Below, piece after piece: positions 50,779 through 60,401 of a DNA stretch of 64,000 bases. Both the position numbers and the translations under genes were made by a program. A model generated the notes under the pieces. The model was not told the DNA's origin, searched no databases, and saw nothing but the letters and a program-made list of their open reading frames with translations. Position 1 is the stretch's first letter. Every line of letters begins with the position of its first letter. This DNA is from Spartinivicinus poritis (GTDB taxonomy: Bacteria > Pseudomonadota > Gammaproteobacteria > Pseudomonadales > Zooshikellaceae): contig NZ_JAPMOU010000001.1 in the NCBI RefSeq assembly GCF_028858535.1, positions 186,001-250,000 of the forward strand, written 5' to 3'.

Positions 50779-51711
50779 CTATAATTGGGCAATTAAAAGA
50801 TTGCGGGCAATGCTTATATCCTGCTGAATCGCCGCTTGCAACTCAGACAAGCCACTAAACGCTTTTTCATCTCTGATTTTCTGCAGAAACTCAACTGCCA
50901 TTCGCTGACCGTACAAATTTCCTTGAAAGTCGAATAAGTGTACTTCCAATGATGGCTGGCGGCCATTAATTGTGGGACGAATGCCTAAATTAGCCACGCC
51001 ATTAAAGCGCTGCTCACCAATGACAGCTTTAATGGCAAACACACCACTACAAGGCAACTGAAGACGATTGAGTTTTATATTTGCAGTAGGCACACCCAAC
51101 TGGCGACCAAGTTTTTGGCCATGAATGACCTTACCACAAATCTGAAAAGGACGGCCTAGCAAGCGTTCAACCTGCTGAAACTCACCAGCAAAAGCAAGCT
51201 TTCTAATCCGGGTACTGCTAATTCTTTCCCCATCACCAGTAGTTACTGTTTCCGTTGGCTTCACTACAAAACCACAATATTGCCCGGCCTCAGTTAATTT
51301 CTTGAAGTCACCACTACGATCACAGCCAAACCGAAAATCATCACCCACGACCAAATGCTTAACCTGGAGCCCTTTCACCAGCACCTGGTCGATAAACTGA
51401 TCTGCCGACAACTGCTGTAATTTTTGATCAAAATACAAACACACCAATTGATCGATACCCAATTTGGCAAAACAGTGATACTTTTCAGCAAAGCTAGTGA
51501 GTCGACCAGGCGCCTGCTGTGGAGTTAAATATTCTCTCGGTTGTGGCTCAAAAGTAATGACGGTAACAGGTAATGAGCGTTGCTTAGCTTCGGCCTGTAA
51601 GCTGGCTAAAATACGCTGATGGCCTCGATGGACACCATCGAAATTGCCAATTGTGGCAACACAGCCTTGATGTTCCGGCTTTAAGTTGTGAAGACCACGA
51701 ATTAAGCGCAT
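50779..51711 (-). CDS. ribF: Bifunctional riboflavin kinase/FAD synthetase RibF
   Basis: Converts riboflavin to FMN and then FAD. The N-terminal adenylyltransferase has ATIGNFDGVHRGHQRILASL, VVGDDFRFG and ISSTRIRKLAFAG. The C-terminal kinase has GKVIHGQKLGRQLGVPTANI and GVANLGIRPTINGRQPSLEV. The start MRLIRGLHNLKPEHQGC at ATG 51711 is family-typical, giving 310 residues; a longer in-frame version from 51777 adds 22 unrelated residues. It follows murJ on the same strand. Confidence 0.97.
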   Translation of the reverse strand: MRLIRGLHNLKPEHQGCVATIGNFDGVHRGHQRILASLQAEAKQRSLPVTVITFEPQPREYLTPQQAPGRLTSFAEKYHCFAKLGIDQLVCLYFDQKLQQLSADQFIDQVLVKGLQVKHLVVGDDFRFGCDRSGDFKKLTEAGQYCGFVVKPTETVTTGDGERISSTRIRKLAFAGEFQQVERLLGRPFQICGKVIHGQKLGRQLGVPTANIKLNRLQLPCSGVFAIKAVIGEQRFNGVANLGIRPTINGRQPSLEVHLFDFQGNLYGQRMAVEFLQKIRDEKAFSGLSELQAAIQQDISIARNLLIAQL

Positions 51712-51819
51712 GTAAAATCCTAATCTAGTGAATTTAACGAAACGGCTGATTATATCGCAGCTATAACCAGAAAACACCCAAAGTCACTGGTTAGTATTTA
51801 AAAACAAATGGTGTTGAGT

Positions 51820-53385
51820 TTAATGCTTAAACTGTCGTGGACGAATCCCAACCAGTAATAACACTAAAGCGTAAACCAACACCCCAGCTCCAACCAAAAC
51901 TGCCACAGACACTGCTCTATCAAACCAACTCCAGTCCAACCATTGCTCAACAGGGGCTACCAGGTAAAAAATGAGCCCTCCCATTACACCATTAGCTAGC
52001 AACAGCTGAACTAAGTATTTAAGCCAGCCTGGTTGCAATTGAAATACTTGAGAACGATAAAGACCCAAAAATAACAACCCCGCATTAAAAAAGGCCGATA
52101 ATGAAGTCGCTAAGGCTAGTCCAGTATGCTTAAGGGGATAAACCAAGATTAAATTAAATACCATATTGGCAATCATGGCTTTTATAGCAATGCCTACTGG
52201 TGTTTTAGTATCTTGCCGGGCGTAATAGCCAGGCGCTAACACCTTAATCAACATAAATGCCAACAGCCCAGATGCATAAGCTCTTAAGCTTAACGATGCC
52301 ATATACACATCATTATCAGTCATTTGACCATGATGAAACAACGTAGCAAGCAGTGGCTCAGCCAATATAAATAAAGCGACAGCAGAAGGTAGGCCAATCA
52401 GCAACACCATCCTCACCGCCCAATCCAGGGTTTTAGCAAACGCTTCTTTTGAATCAGCCGCATGCTTATGGGATAAACTGGGTAAAATGACGGTAGCGAT
52501 CGCAATACCAAAAATACCTAAGGGTAGTTCTGAGAGCCGGTCTGAATAATACAGCCAGGAAACGCTACCACTCACCAAAAAAGAAGCCAGTACAGTATCA
52601 AGTAATAGGTTTATCTGACTCACTGACACGCCAAACAAAGCGGGCAGCATCAGCTTCATGATACGTTTTACCCCCTCATGCTTTGCTCCCCAGCGAGGCC
52701 CTGGCAAGCAGTGAATGTTAGCCAAAAATGGCAACTGAAAAACCAGTTGAACAACGCCCGCAATCACCACCCCCCAAGCTAATGCCATCACCGGCACATC
52801 CAAGTAAGGGCTTAAAAAAATGGCACAACCAATTAATGAAATATTCAATAAGACTGGCGTAAAAGCCGGTACAGCAAACCGACCAAAGCTATTTAGTACT
52901 GAGCCGGCAAAAGCCGTTAGTGATATCAGCAGTAAATAGGGAAACGTCAGGCGTAATAACTCCCCCGCCAATGCCATTTTTTCTGGCATATCATGAAAGC
53001 CAGGCGCAAACAGCATGACCAGCCAAGGGGCTAATAGCACACCCACTAGAGTGGTTAGCATTAAAATCGTTGCCAGAGTCCCTGCGGTACTGGCGATTAA
53101 CAACTGCACCTCAGCAAAACTGCGCTTGGTTTTATACTCTGAAAGCACTGGGACAAACGCTTGTGAAAAAGCCCCTTCTGCAAATAACCGACGCAAAAAG
53201 TTAGGGATTTTAAATGCCACAAAAAAAGCATCTGCTTCAGCTTTTGCACCAAAATAATTGGCAATTACAATATCTCTTGCTAATCCCAGCACTCTGGAAA
53301 GCATGGTCATTACACCGACCAATAAGCTGGATTTTAATAACCCCTTAGGCTTACTGGTGGGTTGTTCAACTGAATTATCTGACAT
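51820..53385 (-). CDS. murJ: Lipid II flippase MurJ (MviN)
   Basis: Inner-membrane MOP-superfamily flippase moving lipid II to the periplasm for peptidoglycan synthesis. About 14 transmembrane helices cover the chain. Signature segments are SSLLVGVMTMLSRVLGLARD, FFVAFKIPNFLRRLFAEGAF and SQAFVPVLSEYK at the N terminus, and LLDTVLASFLVSGSVSWLYY with LSELPLGIFGIAIATVILPS centrally. Length is 521. It is divergent from rpsT and upstream of ribF and ileS. Confidence 0.97.
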   Translation of the reverse strand: MSDNSVEQPTSKPKGLLKSSLLVGVMTMLSRVLGLARDIVIANYFGAKAEADAFFVAFKIPNFLRRLFAEGAFSQAFVPVLSEYKTKRSFAEVQLLIASTAGTLATILMLTTLVGVLLAPWLVMLFAPGFHDMPEKMALAGELLRLTFPYLLLISLTAFAGSVLNSFGRFAVPAFTPVLLNISLIGCAIFLSPYLDVPVMALAWGVVIAGVVQLVFQLPFLANIHCLPGPRWGAKHEGVKRIMKLMLPALFGVSVSQINLLLDTVLASFLVSGSVSWLYYSDRLSELPLGIFGIAIATVILPSLSHKHAADSKEAFAKTLDWAVRMVLLIGLPSAVALFILAEPLLATLFHHGQMTDNDVYMASLSLRAYASGLLAFMLIKVLAPGYYARQDTKTPVGIAIKAMIANMVFNLILVYPLKHTGLALATSLSAFFNAGLLFLGLYRSQVFQLQPGWLKYLVQLLLANGVMGGLIFYLVAPVEQWLDWSWFDRAVSVAVLVGAGVLVYALVLLLVGIRPRQFKH

Positions 53386-53509
53386 ATCAAAACCTAAGCC
53401 AGTGGAAACCGGAGGCGTATTATACGCTGATTAGTATAATGATGAGCTAGCTTATCGTTATACAATGGCTATAGTGATCACAGGTAGTCGCCACTTATTA
53501 GGACAAATA

Positions 53510-53538
53510 TTGACAAGTGCCTTGCAAATAGGCATAGT
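53510..53538 (+). promoter_or_regulatory. Promoter of rpsT
   Basis: TTGACA (53510-53515), an exact 17-bp spacer and CATAGT (53533-53538), about 40 bp before the GTG start. Confidence 0.75.
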
Positions 53539-53583
53539 GGCGCGTCTTTAATTTAGTGCATATAGAATTCGAGGACCAAGACG

Positions 53584-53850
53584 GTGGCAAACTCTCCCTC
53601 TGCAAAAAAACGTGCGCGCCAGGCTGAATCACGTCGTCAACACAATGCCAGCCTGCGCTCATACGTTCGTACAGTCATTAAAAAGGTTGTTGCTGCAATT
53701 GAAGCAAAAGACCTAGAGCAAGCTCAAGCAGCTTACACTGCTGCTGTACCTGTTATCGACAGAATGGCCGACAAAGGCATTATTCATAAAAACAAAGCTG
53801 CTCGTCATAAAAGCCGCCTGAATGCTAAAATTAAAGCATTAGCTGCTTAA
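53584..53850 (+). CDS. rpsT: 30S ribosomal protein S20
   Basis: Primary 16S-binding protein of the small subunit, 88 residues and extremely basic. [20 protein letters not shown] and [17 protein letters not shown] are diagnostic. The start is GTG (53584), with GAGGA about 8 bases upstream; E. coli rpsT also uses a weak start (UUG) tied to autoregulation, so a non-ATG start may matter here as well. It is transcribed alone between divergent murJ and convergent proB. Confidence 0.98.
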   Translation: MANSPSAKKRARQAESRRQHNASLRSYVRTVIKKVVAAIEAKDLEQAQAAYTAAVPVIDRMADKGIIHKNKAARHKSRLNAKIKALAA

Positions 53851-53865
53851 GACTAAAGTGAATGC

Positions 53866-53893
53866 AAAAAAACCGGCAAATGCCGGTTTTTTT
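53866..53893. terminator. Bidirectional terminator rpsT / proB
   Basis: AAAAAAACCGGC and GCCGGTTTTTTT form a strong stem with an AAAT loop between the convergent rpsT and proB ends. Both directions have U-runs. Confidence 0.92.
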
Positions 53894-53904
53894 ATTTTTG
53901 GCAC

Positions 53905-55029
53905 TTAGACTAGCACCAAATTATCTCTATGAATTAACTCAGGCTCATCCACATAACCTAAAATGGCCTGAATTTGATGACTGGGCTTACCCACAACTTT
54001 TGCCGCTTCAAGAGCATTATAATTAACTAATCCTCGGGCAATTTCCTGCTGATTTTCATCAACACAAGCCACCATTTCTCCCCGTTGAAACTCGCCTGAA
54101 ACTGCTTTTACTCCAACAGGTAGCAAACTACGGCCTTCCTGGCGTAACACTCGAACCGCACCCTGGTCTAACACCAGTTGACCCTTGGTTCTTAAATGCC
54201 CTGCTAGCCACTGCTTTCGTGCAACTAGTCGCTCATGTTCAGGCAGCAGCAACGTACCTAACGACTCAGCTTGCTGTAAGCGTGCTAACACACTGGCTTC
54301 ACGCCCTCCAACAATTACAGTAGCCGCACCAGAGCGAGCAGCTAGTCTTGCAGCTCTCAGCTTGGTAGCCATTCCACCACGCCCCAGCTGCCCACTGCCA
54401 CCAGAGGCCATCAAATCCAGTTTAGGATCACTGGCCATTACTTCAGAAACTAGCTCAGCAGTGGGATCTTGGCGCGGATCTGCCGTCATTAGCCCCTGCT
54501 GATCAGTCATGATCACCAGCACATCTGCTTCAATCAGATTAGCAACTAACGCCCCTAGGGTATCGTTGTCACCAAAGCGAATTTCATCTGTCACCACCGT
54601 GTCATTCTCATTAACCACAGGAATAACACCCAGCCCCAGTAAAGATCTAAGCGTGCTTCTGGCATTGAGATAGCGTTGCCGATCAGATAAATCAGCATGC
54701 GTCAGCAACACCTGGGCAGTGGTCATACCATGGGTGTTAAAGTGGCTTTCATAGGCTTGCACCAAACCCATTTGCCCTACTGCCGCAGCCGCTTGTAACT
54801 CGTGAATAGCACTCGGTCGTGCTGTCCAGCCTAAGCGAGACATTCCCGCTGCGACAGAGCCAGATGAAACTAAAACAATTTCATGACCTAGCCGACTCAA
54901 CTCAGCTATTTGATCAACCCAGCCAGCCATTGATTGGGTATCAAGCCGCTTGCCATTATCGGTTAATAACGCACTGCCAATTTTTATCACCCAGCGCTTT
55001 GCCTGGGTTAACAACTGTCGCTTACTCAT
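53905..55029 (-). CDS. proB: Glutamate 5-kinase
   Basis: First step of proline synthesis, ATP-dependent phosphorylation of glutamate. The amino-acid kinase domain (1-260) has [54 protein letters not shown] and [20 protein letters not shown]-terminal PUA domain is present ([20 protein letters not shown] and after). Length is 374. It starts 10 bp after obgE, a common pairing in pseudomonads; proA is elsewhere. Confidence 0.98.
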   Translation of the reverse strand: MSKRQLLTQAKRWVIKIGSALLTDNGKRLDTQSMAGWVDQIAELSRLGHEIVLVSSGSVAAGMSRLGWTARPSAIHELQAAAAVGQMGLVQAYESHFNTHGMTTAQVLLTHADLSDRQRYLNARSTLRSLLGLGVIPVVNENDTVVTDEIRFGDNDTLGALVANLIEADVLVIMTDQQGLMTADPRQDPTAELVSEVMASDPKLDLMASGGSGQLGRGGMATKLRAARLAARSGAATVIVGGREASVLARLQQAESLGTLLLPEHERLVARKQWLAGHLRTKGQLVLDQGAVRVLRQEGRSLLPVGVKAVSGEFQRGEMVACVDENQQEIARGLVNYNALEAAKVVGKPSHQIQAILGYVDEPELIHRDNLVLV

Positions 55030-55038
55030 TTTCTTAGA

Positions 55039-56247
<1,209 letters not shown>

Positions 56248-56310
56248 TCAACCTCCCGGCCAGATACTTACTCAATCTTAAAAGCCTTTTAAAAATTTAG
56301 GCCTGATACA

Positions 56311-56339
56311 AAAAAGCCCCGTCAGAGACGGGGCTTTTT
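56311..56339 (-). terminator. Intrinsic terminator after rpmA
   Basis: AAAAAGCCCCGTC and GACGGGGCTTTTT (56311-56323 with 56327-56339), loop AGA. A near-perfect intrinsic terminator ends rplU-rpmA; partial read-through could still feed obgE-proB. Confidence 0.92.
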
Positions 56340-56355
56340 CAAGGTATTTGCTTTC

Positions 56356-56613
56356 TTAGACCGCCTCAATACGTACAAACTTACGCTTGCTCGGGCCTTT
56401 TACTTCAAATACAACTTTACCGTCTGCTTTTGCAAACAACGTGTGGTCTTTACCCAGACCTACATTGTCTCCAGCGTGAAAACGTGTGCCACGCTGACGA
56501 ACTAAAATGTTACCGGCCTTAACCACTTGACCACCAAAGCGCTTCACACCAAGGCGTTTACTTTCTGAGTCGCGACCGTTACGGGTACTACCACCTGCTT
56601 TCTTGTGAGCCAT
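56356..56613 (-). CDS. rpmA: 50S ribosomal protein L27
   Basis: Ribosomal protein near the peptidyl-transferase centre. The mature N-terminal tail [20 protein letters not shown] and [20 protein letters not shown] are diagnostic, and 85 residues is standard. There is no N-terminal extension of the Firmicute cleaved type. It lies 19 bp after rplU, co-transcribed with it. Confidence 0.99.
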   Translation of the reverse strand: MAHKKAGGSTRNGRDSESKRLGVKRFGGQVVKAGNILVRQRGTRFHAGDNVGLGKDHTLFAKADGKVVFEVKGPSKRKFVRIEAV

Positions 56614-56632
56614 GATTCACCTCTCCTAAGAA

Positions 56633-56947
56633 TTAACCTGCATTAATGCCAGTGATCTTAACTTCTGTGAACCATTGACGATGGCCCATTTGCTTACGAT
56701 GGTGCTTACGGCGCTTGAACTTGATGATCTGAACCTTTTTACCACGGCCATGGCTTACTACTTCTGCAGCAACCTTAGCACCGGCAACTTCAGGCGCACC
56801 GATTTTTACTTCGCTACCGTTAGCAACTAAAAGTACTTGATCAAACTCAATGTTGTCACCTGTAGCAACATCCAGTTTTTCCAGCTTTAGCGTGTCGCCT
56901 TCAGCAACGCGGTATTGCTTACCACCGCTAACAATCACAGCGTACAT
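56633..56947 (-). CDS. rplU: 50S ribosomal protein L21
   Basis: Binds 23S rRNA; 104 residues. [20 protein letters not shown] and the basic C-terminal [20 protein letters not shown] are diagnostic. It is the first gene of rplU-rpmA. A leader of about 235 nt lies between the likely promoter (57189-57217) and the ATG, with several GC-rich inverted repeats. It might control ribosomal-protein level, but this is inference. Confidence 0.99.
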   Translation of the reverse strand: MYAVIVSGGKQYRVAEGDTLKLEKLDVATGDNIEFDQVLLVANGSEVKIGAPEVAGAKVAAEVVSHGRGKKVQIIKFKRRKHHRKQMGHRQWFTEVKITGINAG

Positions 56948-57188
56948 AATTTTTCTCCGAAAATCCTAAATTAAGCCTTTTTGTTAAAGGCATCCGGTAA
57001 CCCGGATTTCAGCTCGAAAAACCCTGCGCTTAGGTGGGGCCTGACTAACAGTAATAAGTTACTGACTAGTTGGCTACCGCTCAAACCCGCACATATTAGG
57101 ACTAACAAACCCCATGCCGTGGCAGATATCACCTTAACCGACATAACAAAGTTGGTTTGAGTCCCGGATCTTCGAATTTGGGGCGTGC

Positions 57189-57217
57189 ATTTTAAGGGAT
57201 GTCAACCCTCTAAGCAA
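57189..57217 (-). promoter_or_regulatory. Promoter of rplU-rpmA
   Basis: On the minus strand, TTGCTT (57217-57212), 17 bp and TAAAAT (57194-57189). The RNA would begin about 235 nt before rplU. That leader holds ATCCGGTAACCCGGAT (about 56992-57007) and a GCCTTT/AAAGGC stem near 56970-56990. Confidence 0.55.
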
Positions 57218-57292
57218 GCTTGCGATGTACCATTAGCATCATGATTCAGCACAACTTAATAGGTACAAGCATAGCTGATTTAAAGGATCACC

Positions 57293-57321
57293 TTGACACT
57301 CCTAGCATCAACCCATAGGAT
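57293..57321 (+). promoter_or_regulatory. Promoter of ispB
   Basis: TTGACA (57293-57298), 17 bp and TAGGAT (57316-57321), 39 bp before the ATG. It diverges from the rplU promoter, and the 412-bp shared region has no ORF. Confidence 0.65.
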
Positions 57322-57359
57322 TCGGCCCCATCCTAGCTGAATTTGCATGATTTGCTGAC

Positions 57360-58340
57360 ATGTCTCAGGCCAACCCCCTAAAGCGTATTTATCAAACTGT
57401 TGAAAAAGATTTCAGTGGTGTTAATGACCAGATTATCAGCCAGCTACACTCAGATGTTAGCTTGGTGGATAAAATCAGCCACTATATTACTGAAGCAGGA
57501 GGCAAACGCCTCAGACCATTATTAGTGCTTCTGTCAGCTAAAGCTTGTCAGTATCAACAGCAGGATCATATTCCGCTTGCAGCCATCATCGAGTTTTTAC
57601 ATACCGCAACATTGCTCCATGACGATGTAGTCGATACTTCAAACCTCCGTCGAGGTCGGGCAACAGTAAATGCCATTTGGGGTAATGCACCCAGTGTGTT
57701 AGTTGGCGACTTCTTATACTCTCGCGCCTTTCAGATGATGGTTACACTTGGCAATATGCGAATAATGCAAGTGTTAGCTGATGCCACTAATGTCATTGCA
57801 GAAGGTGAAGTCATGCAGCTGATGAATATCGGCAATTCAGCTGCCACCGAAGCAGATTATTTTGAGGTGATTCGTTGCAAAACGGCCATGTTGTTTGAAG
57901 CCTCCTCCCAAACTGCTGCAATTTTGGCTAACAGCTCGGCTGAGCAAGAAAATAACCTACGTCAATACGGCTACCACCTAGGCATGGCATTTCAACTAAT
58001 TGATGATGTACTGGACTTTCAGGGCAGTGCTGAAGAAATGGGTAAAAATGTGGGTGATGACCTCGCTGAAGGCAAGCCTACCTTACCTTTGATTCGTACT
58101 ATTGAAGCAAGCTCTACCGATGACGCCAGTCTAGTTAAGGAAGCCATTGAAAACCCCAGCCAGCTTGATCTGGAGGCAGTCATTTCAGCGGTCAAGCGTA
58201 GTGGTGCACTAGACTACACTCAGTCGATTGCAGAGCAACAGGCTGACCTTGCTATCAAGTGTATTGATGATTTACCCGAGTCTGAGCATAAGCAAGCAAT
58301 GATAGAGCTAGCTCACTTCTCTGTTAATAGAAGTCACTAG
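57360..58340 (+). CDS. ispB: Polyprenyl (octaprenyl-type) diphosphate synthase
   Basis: Trans-prenyltransferase that builds the side chain of ubiquinone/menaquinone from FPP and IPP. The aspartate-rich motifs are HDDVVD (first, in LLHDDVVDTSNLRRGRATVN) and DDVLD (second, in QLIDDVLDFQG). AGGKRLRPLLVLL and WGNAPSVLVGDFLYSRAFQM are conserved. Length is 326. Chain length (usually C40 or C45) cannot be read from sequence alone. Its place upstream of rplU-rpmA on the opposite strand is the usual one. Confidence 0.97.
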   Translation: MSQANPLKRIYQTVEKDFSGVNDQIISQLHSDVSLVDKISHYITEAGGKRLRPLLVLLSAKACQYQQQDHIPLAAIIEFLHTATLLHDDVVDTSNLRRGRATVNAIWGNAPSVLVGDFLYSRAFQMMVTLGNMRIMQVLADATNVIAEGEVMQLMNIGNSAATEADYFEVIRCKTAMLFEASSQTAAILANSSAEQENNLRQYGYHLGMAFQLIDDVLDFQGSAEEMGKNVGDDLAEGKPTLPLIRTIEASSTDDASLVKEAIENPSQLDLEAVISAVKRSGALDYTQSIAEQQADLAIKCIDDLPESEHKQAMIELAHFSVNRSH

Positions 58341-58386
58341 CCTCTTATCTTATTACTTATTCTTAAAAAGCAAGTAGCCTTTGATT

Positions 58387-58929
58387 CTAGCCTGTCGCCA
58401 AATCGGCTGCTTGCAAGCCAAAATCATCTTTAACCAATTCCAACCAGTCGGCAATTCGTTCATCAGTTAATTCGAATTGCTGGTCTTCATCCAGAGCCAG
58501 CCCTACAAAGTGCTGGCCATCCTCAGTCAATGCCTTAGATGCTTCAAAGTCATAACCACTAACAGGCCACTCTGAAACAGTAATACCACCTTGTGAAATC
58601 ACCAGCTGGTGTAATGCTCCCATAGCATCTAAAAAATAATCAGCATAACCAAACTGATCGCCTAAACCAAACAACGCTATGATTTTGCCTGAAAAATCAA
58701 CCTGTTCAAGCATTTCCCATTGGTCTTCATAGTCACTCTGCAACTCACCAAAGTCCCAGGTTGGAATCCCCATAATCAAAAAATCATATGACTCAAATGT
58801 TTCTGGTGTTGACTCAACAATATCATGCAATACCACTTCCGCTACTTCGGCTAACCCTTGCTGAATTTTAGTTGCAACAGCTTCCGTATTTCCCAGGCTA
58901 CTGCCATAAAACAGTCCAATCGTGAGCAC
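58387..58929 (-). CDS. Long-chain flavodoxin
   Basis: FMN electron carrier. The phosphate loop is LFYGSSLGNTEAVA, and the FMN-contact segments are MGIPTWDFGELQSDYEDQWE and FGLGDQFGYADYFLDAMGAL, the latter containing the roughly 20-residue insertion of long-chain flavodoxins. I start at GTG 58929, because GGAGG (58939-58935) lies five bases before it; a TTG six codons upstream lacks a site. That gives 180 residues, close to E. coli FldA (176). A Fur-like box and promoter lie directly upstream, fitting replacement of ferredoxin under iron limitation. It could serve IspG and IspH. Confidence 0.93.
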   Translation of the reverse strand: MLTIGLFYGSSLGNTEAVATKIQQGLAEVAEVVLHDIVESTPETFESYDFLIMGIPTWDFGELQSDYEDQWEMLEQVDFSGKIIALFGLGDQFGYADYFLDAMGALHQLVISQGGITVSEWPVSGYDFEASKALTEDGQHFVGLALDEDQQFELTDERIADWLELVKDDFGLQAADLATG

Positions 58930-58944
58930 AAGCGCCTCCAAATA

Positions 58945-58963
58945 CAAATGAGAAACATTATCT
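58945..58963 (-). promoter_or_regulatory. Fur-box-like operator of the flavodoxin gene
   Basis: On the minus strand GATAATGTTTCTCATTTGT matches the 19-bp Fur consensus at 13 positions, including all of GATAATG and TCATT. It covers about +1 to +19 of the predicted transcript, 15 bp before the start codon. Confidence 0.6.
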
Positions 58964-58970
58964 TTAAGTA

Positions 58971-58999
58971 ATAATAACCAAGCTCTGCTTCGTTCTCAA
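58971..58999 (-). promoter_or_regulatory. Promoter of the flavodoxin gene
   Basis: On the minus strand TTGAGA (58999-58994), 17 bp and TATTAT (58976-58971). The Fur-like box lies directly downstream. The rest of the flavodoxin/GIY-YIG gap to 59407 holds one more TATAAT (59362-59367), probably the -10 for the plus-strand gene, and no ORF. Confidence 0.6.
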
Positions 59000-59407
59000 C
59001 GCAAACCTAAAACACTTTATGGAAAAGCCTGTCTTGCTCTACCTACAAACTCCAAATGAATACATCTAACAAGGCGATTGCAAGATTAAGTTTCCCCTCT
59101 AACAAAGCACCACCTCAAAACCAATCACGCCTGTACTGAGGACTTGCTTTAGTAAAAGCCTTTAAACCAAGGAAGCAGTTTTGATAAATAATTAATAGAA
59201 ACCAACTGTTGTCTTTTTGTATATAGGCAAACCTGCTCAGTAAATACACAAATACTGTTAATTTATGACTATATTTTGAACGAATTTAAACGAGTATCTA
59301 AGTTGAAAATTTTTTTTAACAAAAGGCTCTGTCAACCCCTACCGAGATAGTTTTTCATCTGTATAATTTCGCCTTTTTTTCTGAGTAGTCAGTGCTGTAT
59401 AGGTGTC

Positions 59408-60322
59408 GTGTTGATTATTTTCACCATTACCAACAAAGTTACAGGTCAAGTGTTTGTCGGTTCTACCCGAAACAGCCTTGAGTCTCAGTGGACTAAGATT
59501 GTCTCTGCTGCAGAGCAAGGTTTAGATTACCCTTTATACAAACAAATCTGTCGTTATGGCGATGACCAATTTGATGTTGAAGAGTGGGACTTCGCAGATA
59601 CTCGAGAAGAGTTAATGGCACTTGAGCAAGAAGCGATAGATTCTTTGCAAGCAGAAAGCCTAAGAGGCTATAAGACAGCTGTTACCCAAAAGCGAGTTGT
59701 AGTAGCAGCTCCTAAAAAAAGAGCCCCATCCAGTCGCGCCAAACCATCGACAAGTGAGCCGAGCGATACTGAAAAAAGTAGCGCAGAAAAAACTGATCCC
59801 GTTTTACCTACTGAAGCAAAAGCACAACCTGAACCTGAAATAGAGGCACCAGCACCGCAACCCGTTGCACCAGTAGAAAAACCAGTTTCTATTTTGGCTC
59901 AGTTAACAGCTAATGCAAAAGCTTATAAGCGATGCAGTCCCCCAGCAACCAAAAATAAAGCAGCCACTAACGGCAATAAAGACATGGCTGGCCTCACTGA
60001 GGTTGACTCAGAACAACTAGACTCATTATTAGCAAAAGTTAGTGCATACAGCTCTCAAGCCAAATCAGAATCAGAGCAGCCATCAGCAGCAAGCAACGAA
60101 GCTGACAATAATATTCTGGTTGAGCCAAAAACGGTTGAAGCACCAGAGCCTGTGTATAATGAGCATCAGCAACGTATTTTAGCTGCCATCAACAAACAAC
60201 GACAGTTGCGAAGCGAAAGAACACCAACGATTATTGAGCAAGAGCGTAAGCAATTGGCAGACTTACTCGCTAAATTAGAGTTAAGAGCTGTTGAACTTAA
60301 ACAACCCGTAACAGCTTCTTAA
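59408..60322 (+). CDS. Protein with a degenerate GIY-YIG-like domain and disordered tail
   Basis: Residues about 1-95 align with the GIY-YIG fold: IFTITNKVTGQVFVGSTRN, then LYKQICRYGDDQFDVEE and a Glu-rich helix ending in GYKTA. The two signature tyrosines are Phe (IIF and VFVG). The usual catalytic Arg and His of the R-W-x-x-H segment are Gln and Ile (ESQWTKI); only the late Glu may remain. Residues about 105-165 and 195-245 are Pro/Ala/Glu/Ser-rich and likely disordered. The C-terminal 60 residues form a charged helix (NEHQQRILAAINKQRQLRSE). The GTG start has AGG upstream. Function is unknown; a binding rather than cutting role is inferred. Confidence 0.75.
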   Translation: MLIIFTITNKVTGQVFVGSTRNSLESQWTKIVSAAEQGLDYPLYKQICRYGDDQFDVEEWDFADTREELMALEQEAIDSLQAESLRGYKTAVTQKRVVVAAPKKRAPSSRAKPSTSEPSDTEKSSAEKTDPVLPTEAKAQPEPEIEAPAPQPVAPVEKPVSILAQLTANAKAYKRCSPPATKNKAATNGNKDMAGLTEVDSEQLDSLLAKVSAYSSQAKSESEQPSAASNEADNNILVEPKTVEAPEPVYNEHQQRILAAINKQRQLRSERTPTIIEQERKQLADLLAKLELRAVELKQPVTAS

Positions 60323-60338
60323 CCTTAATTCTTAAGCT

Positions 60339-60376
60339 AAAACAAAAAAGGGGCCTATAGGCCCCTTTTTTGTTTT
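60339..60376. terminator. Strong bidirectional terminator
   Basis: A perfect palindrome with 19-bp arms, core AAAAAAGGGGCCTA and complement, centred at 60357/60358. It lies between the GIY-YIG gene and the convergent antiporter gene, with U-runs both ways. Confidence 0.93.
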
Positions 60377-60401
60377 ACTGCTTCAGCGTGTTGGTATTCT
60401 G

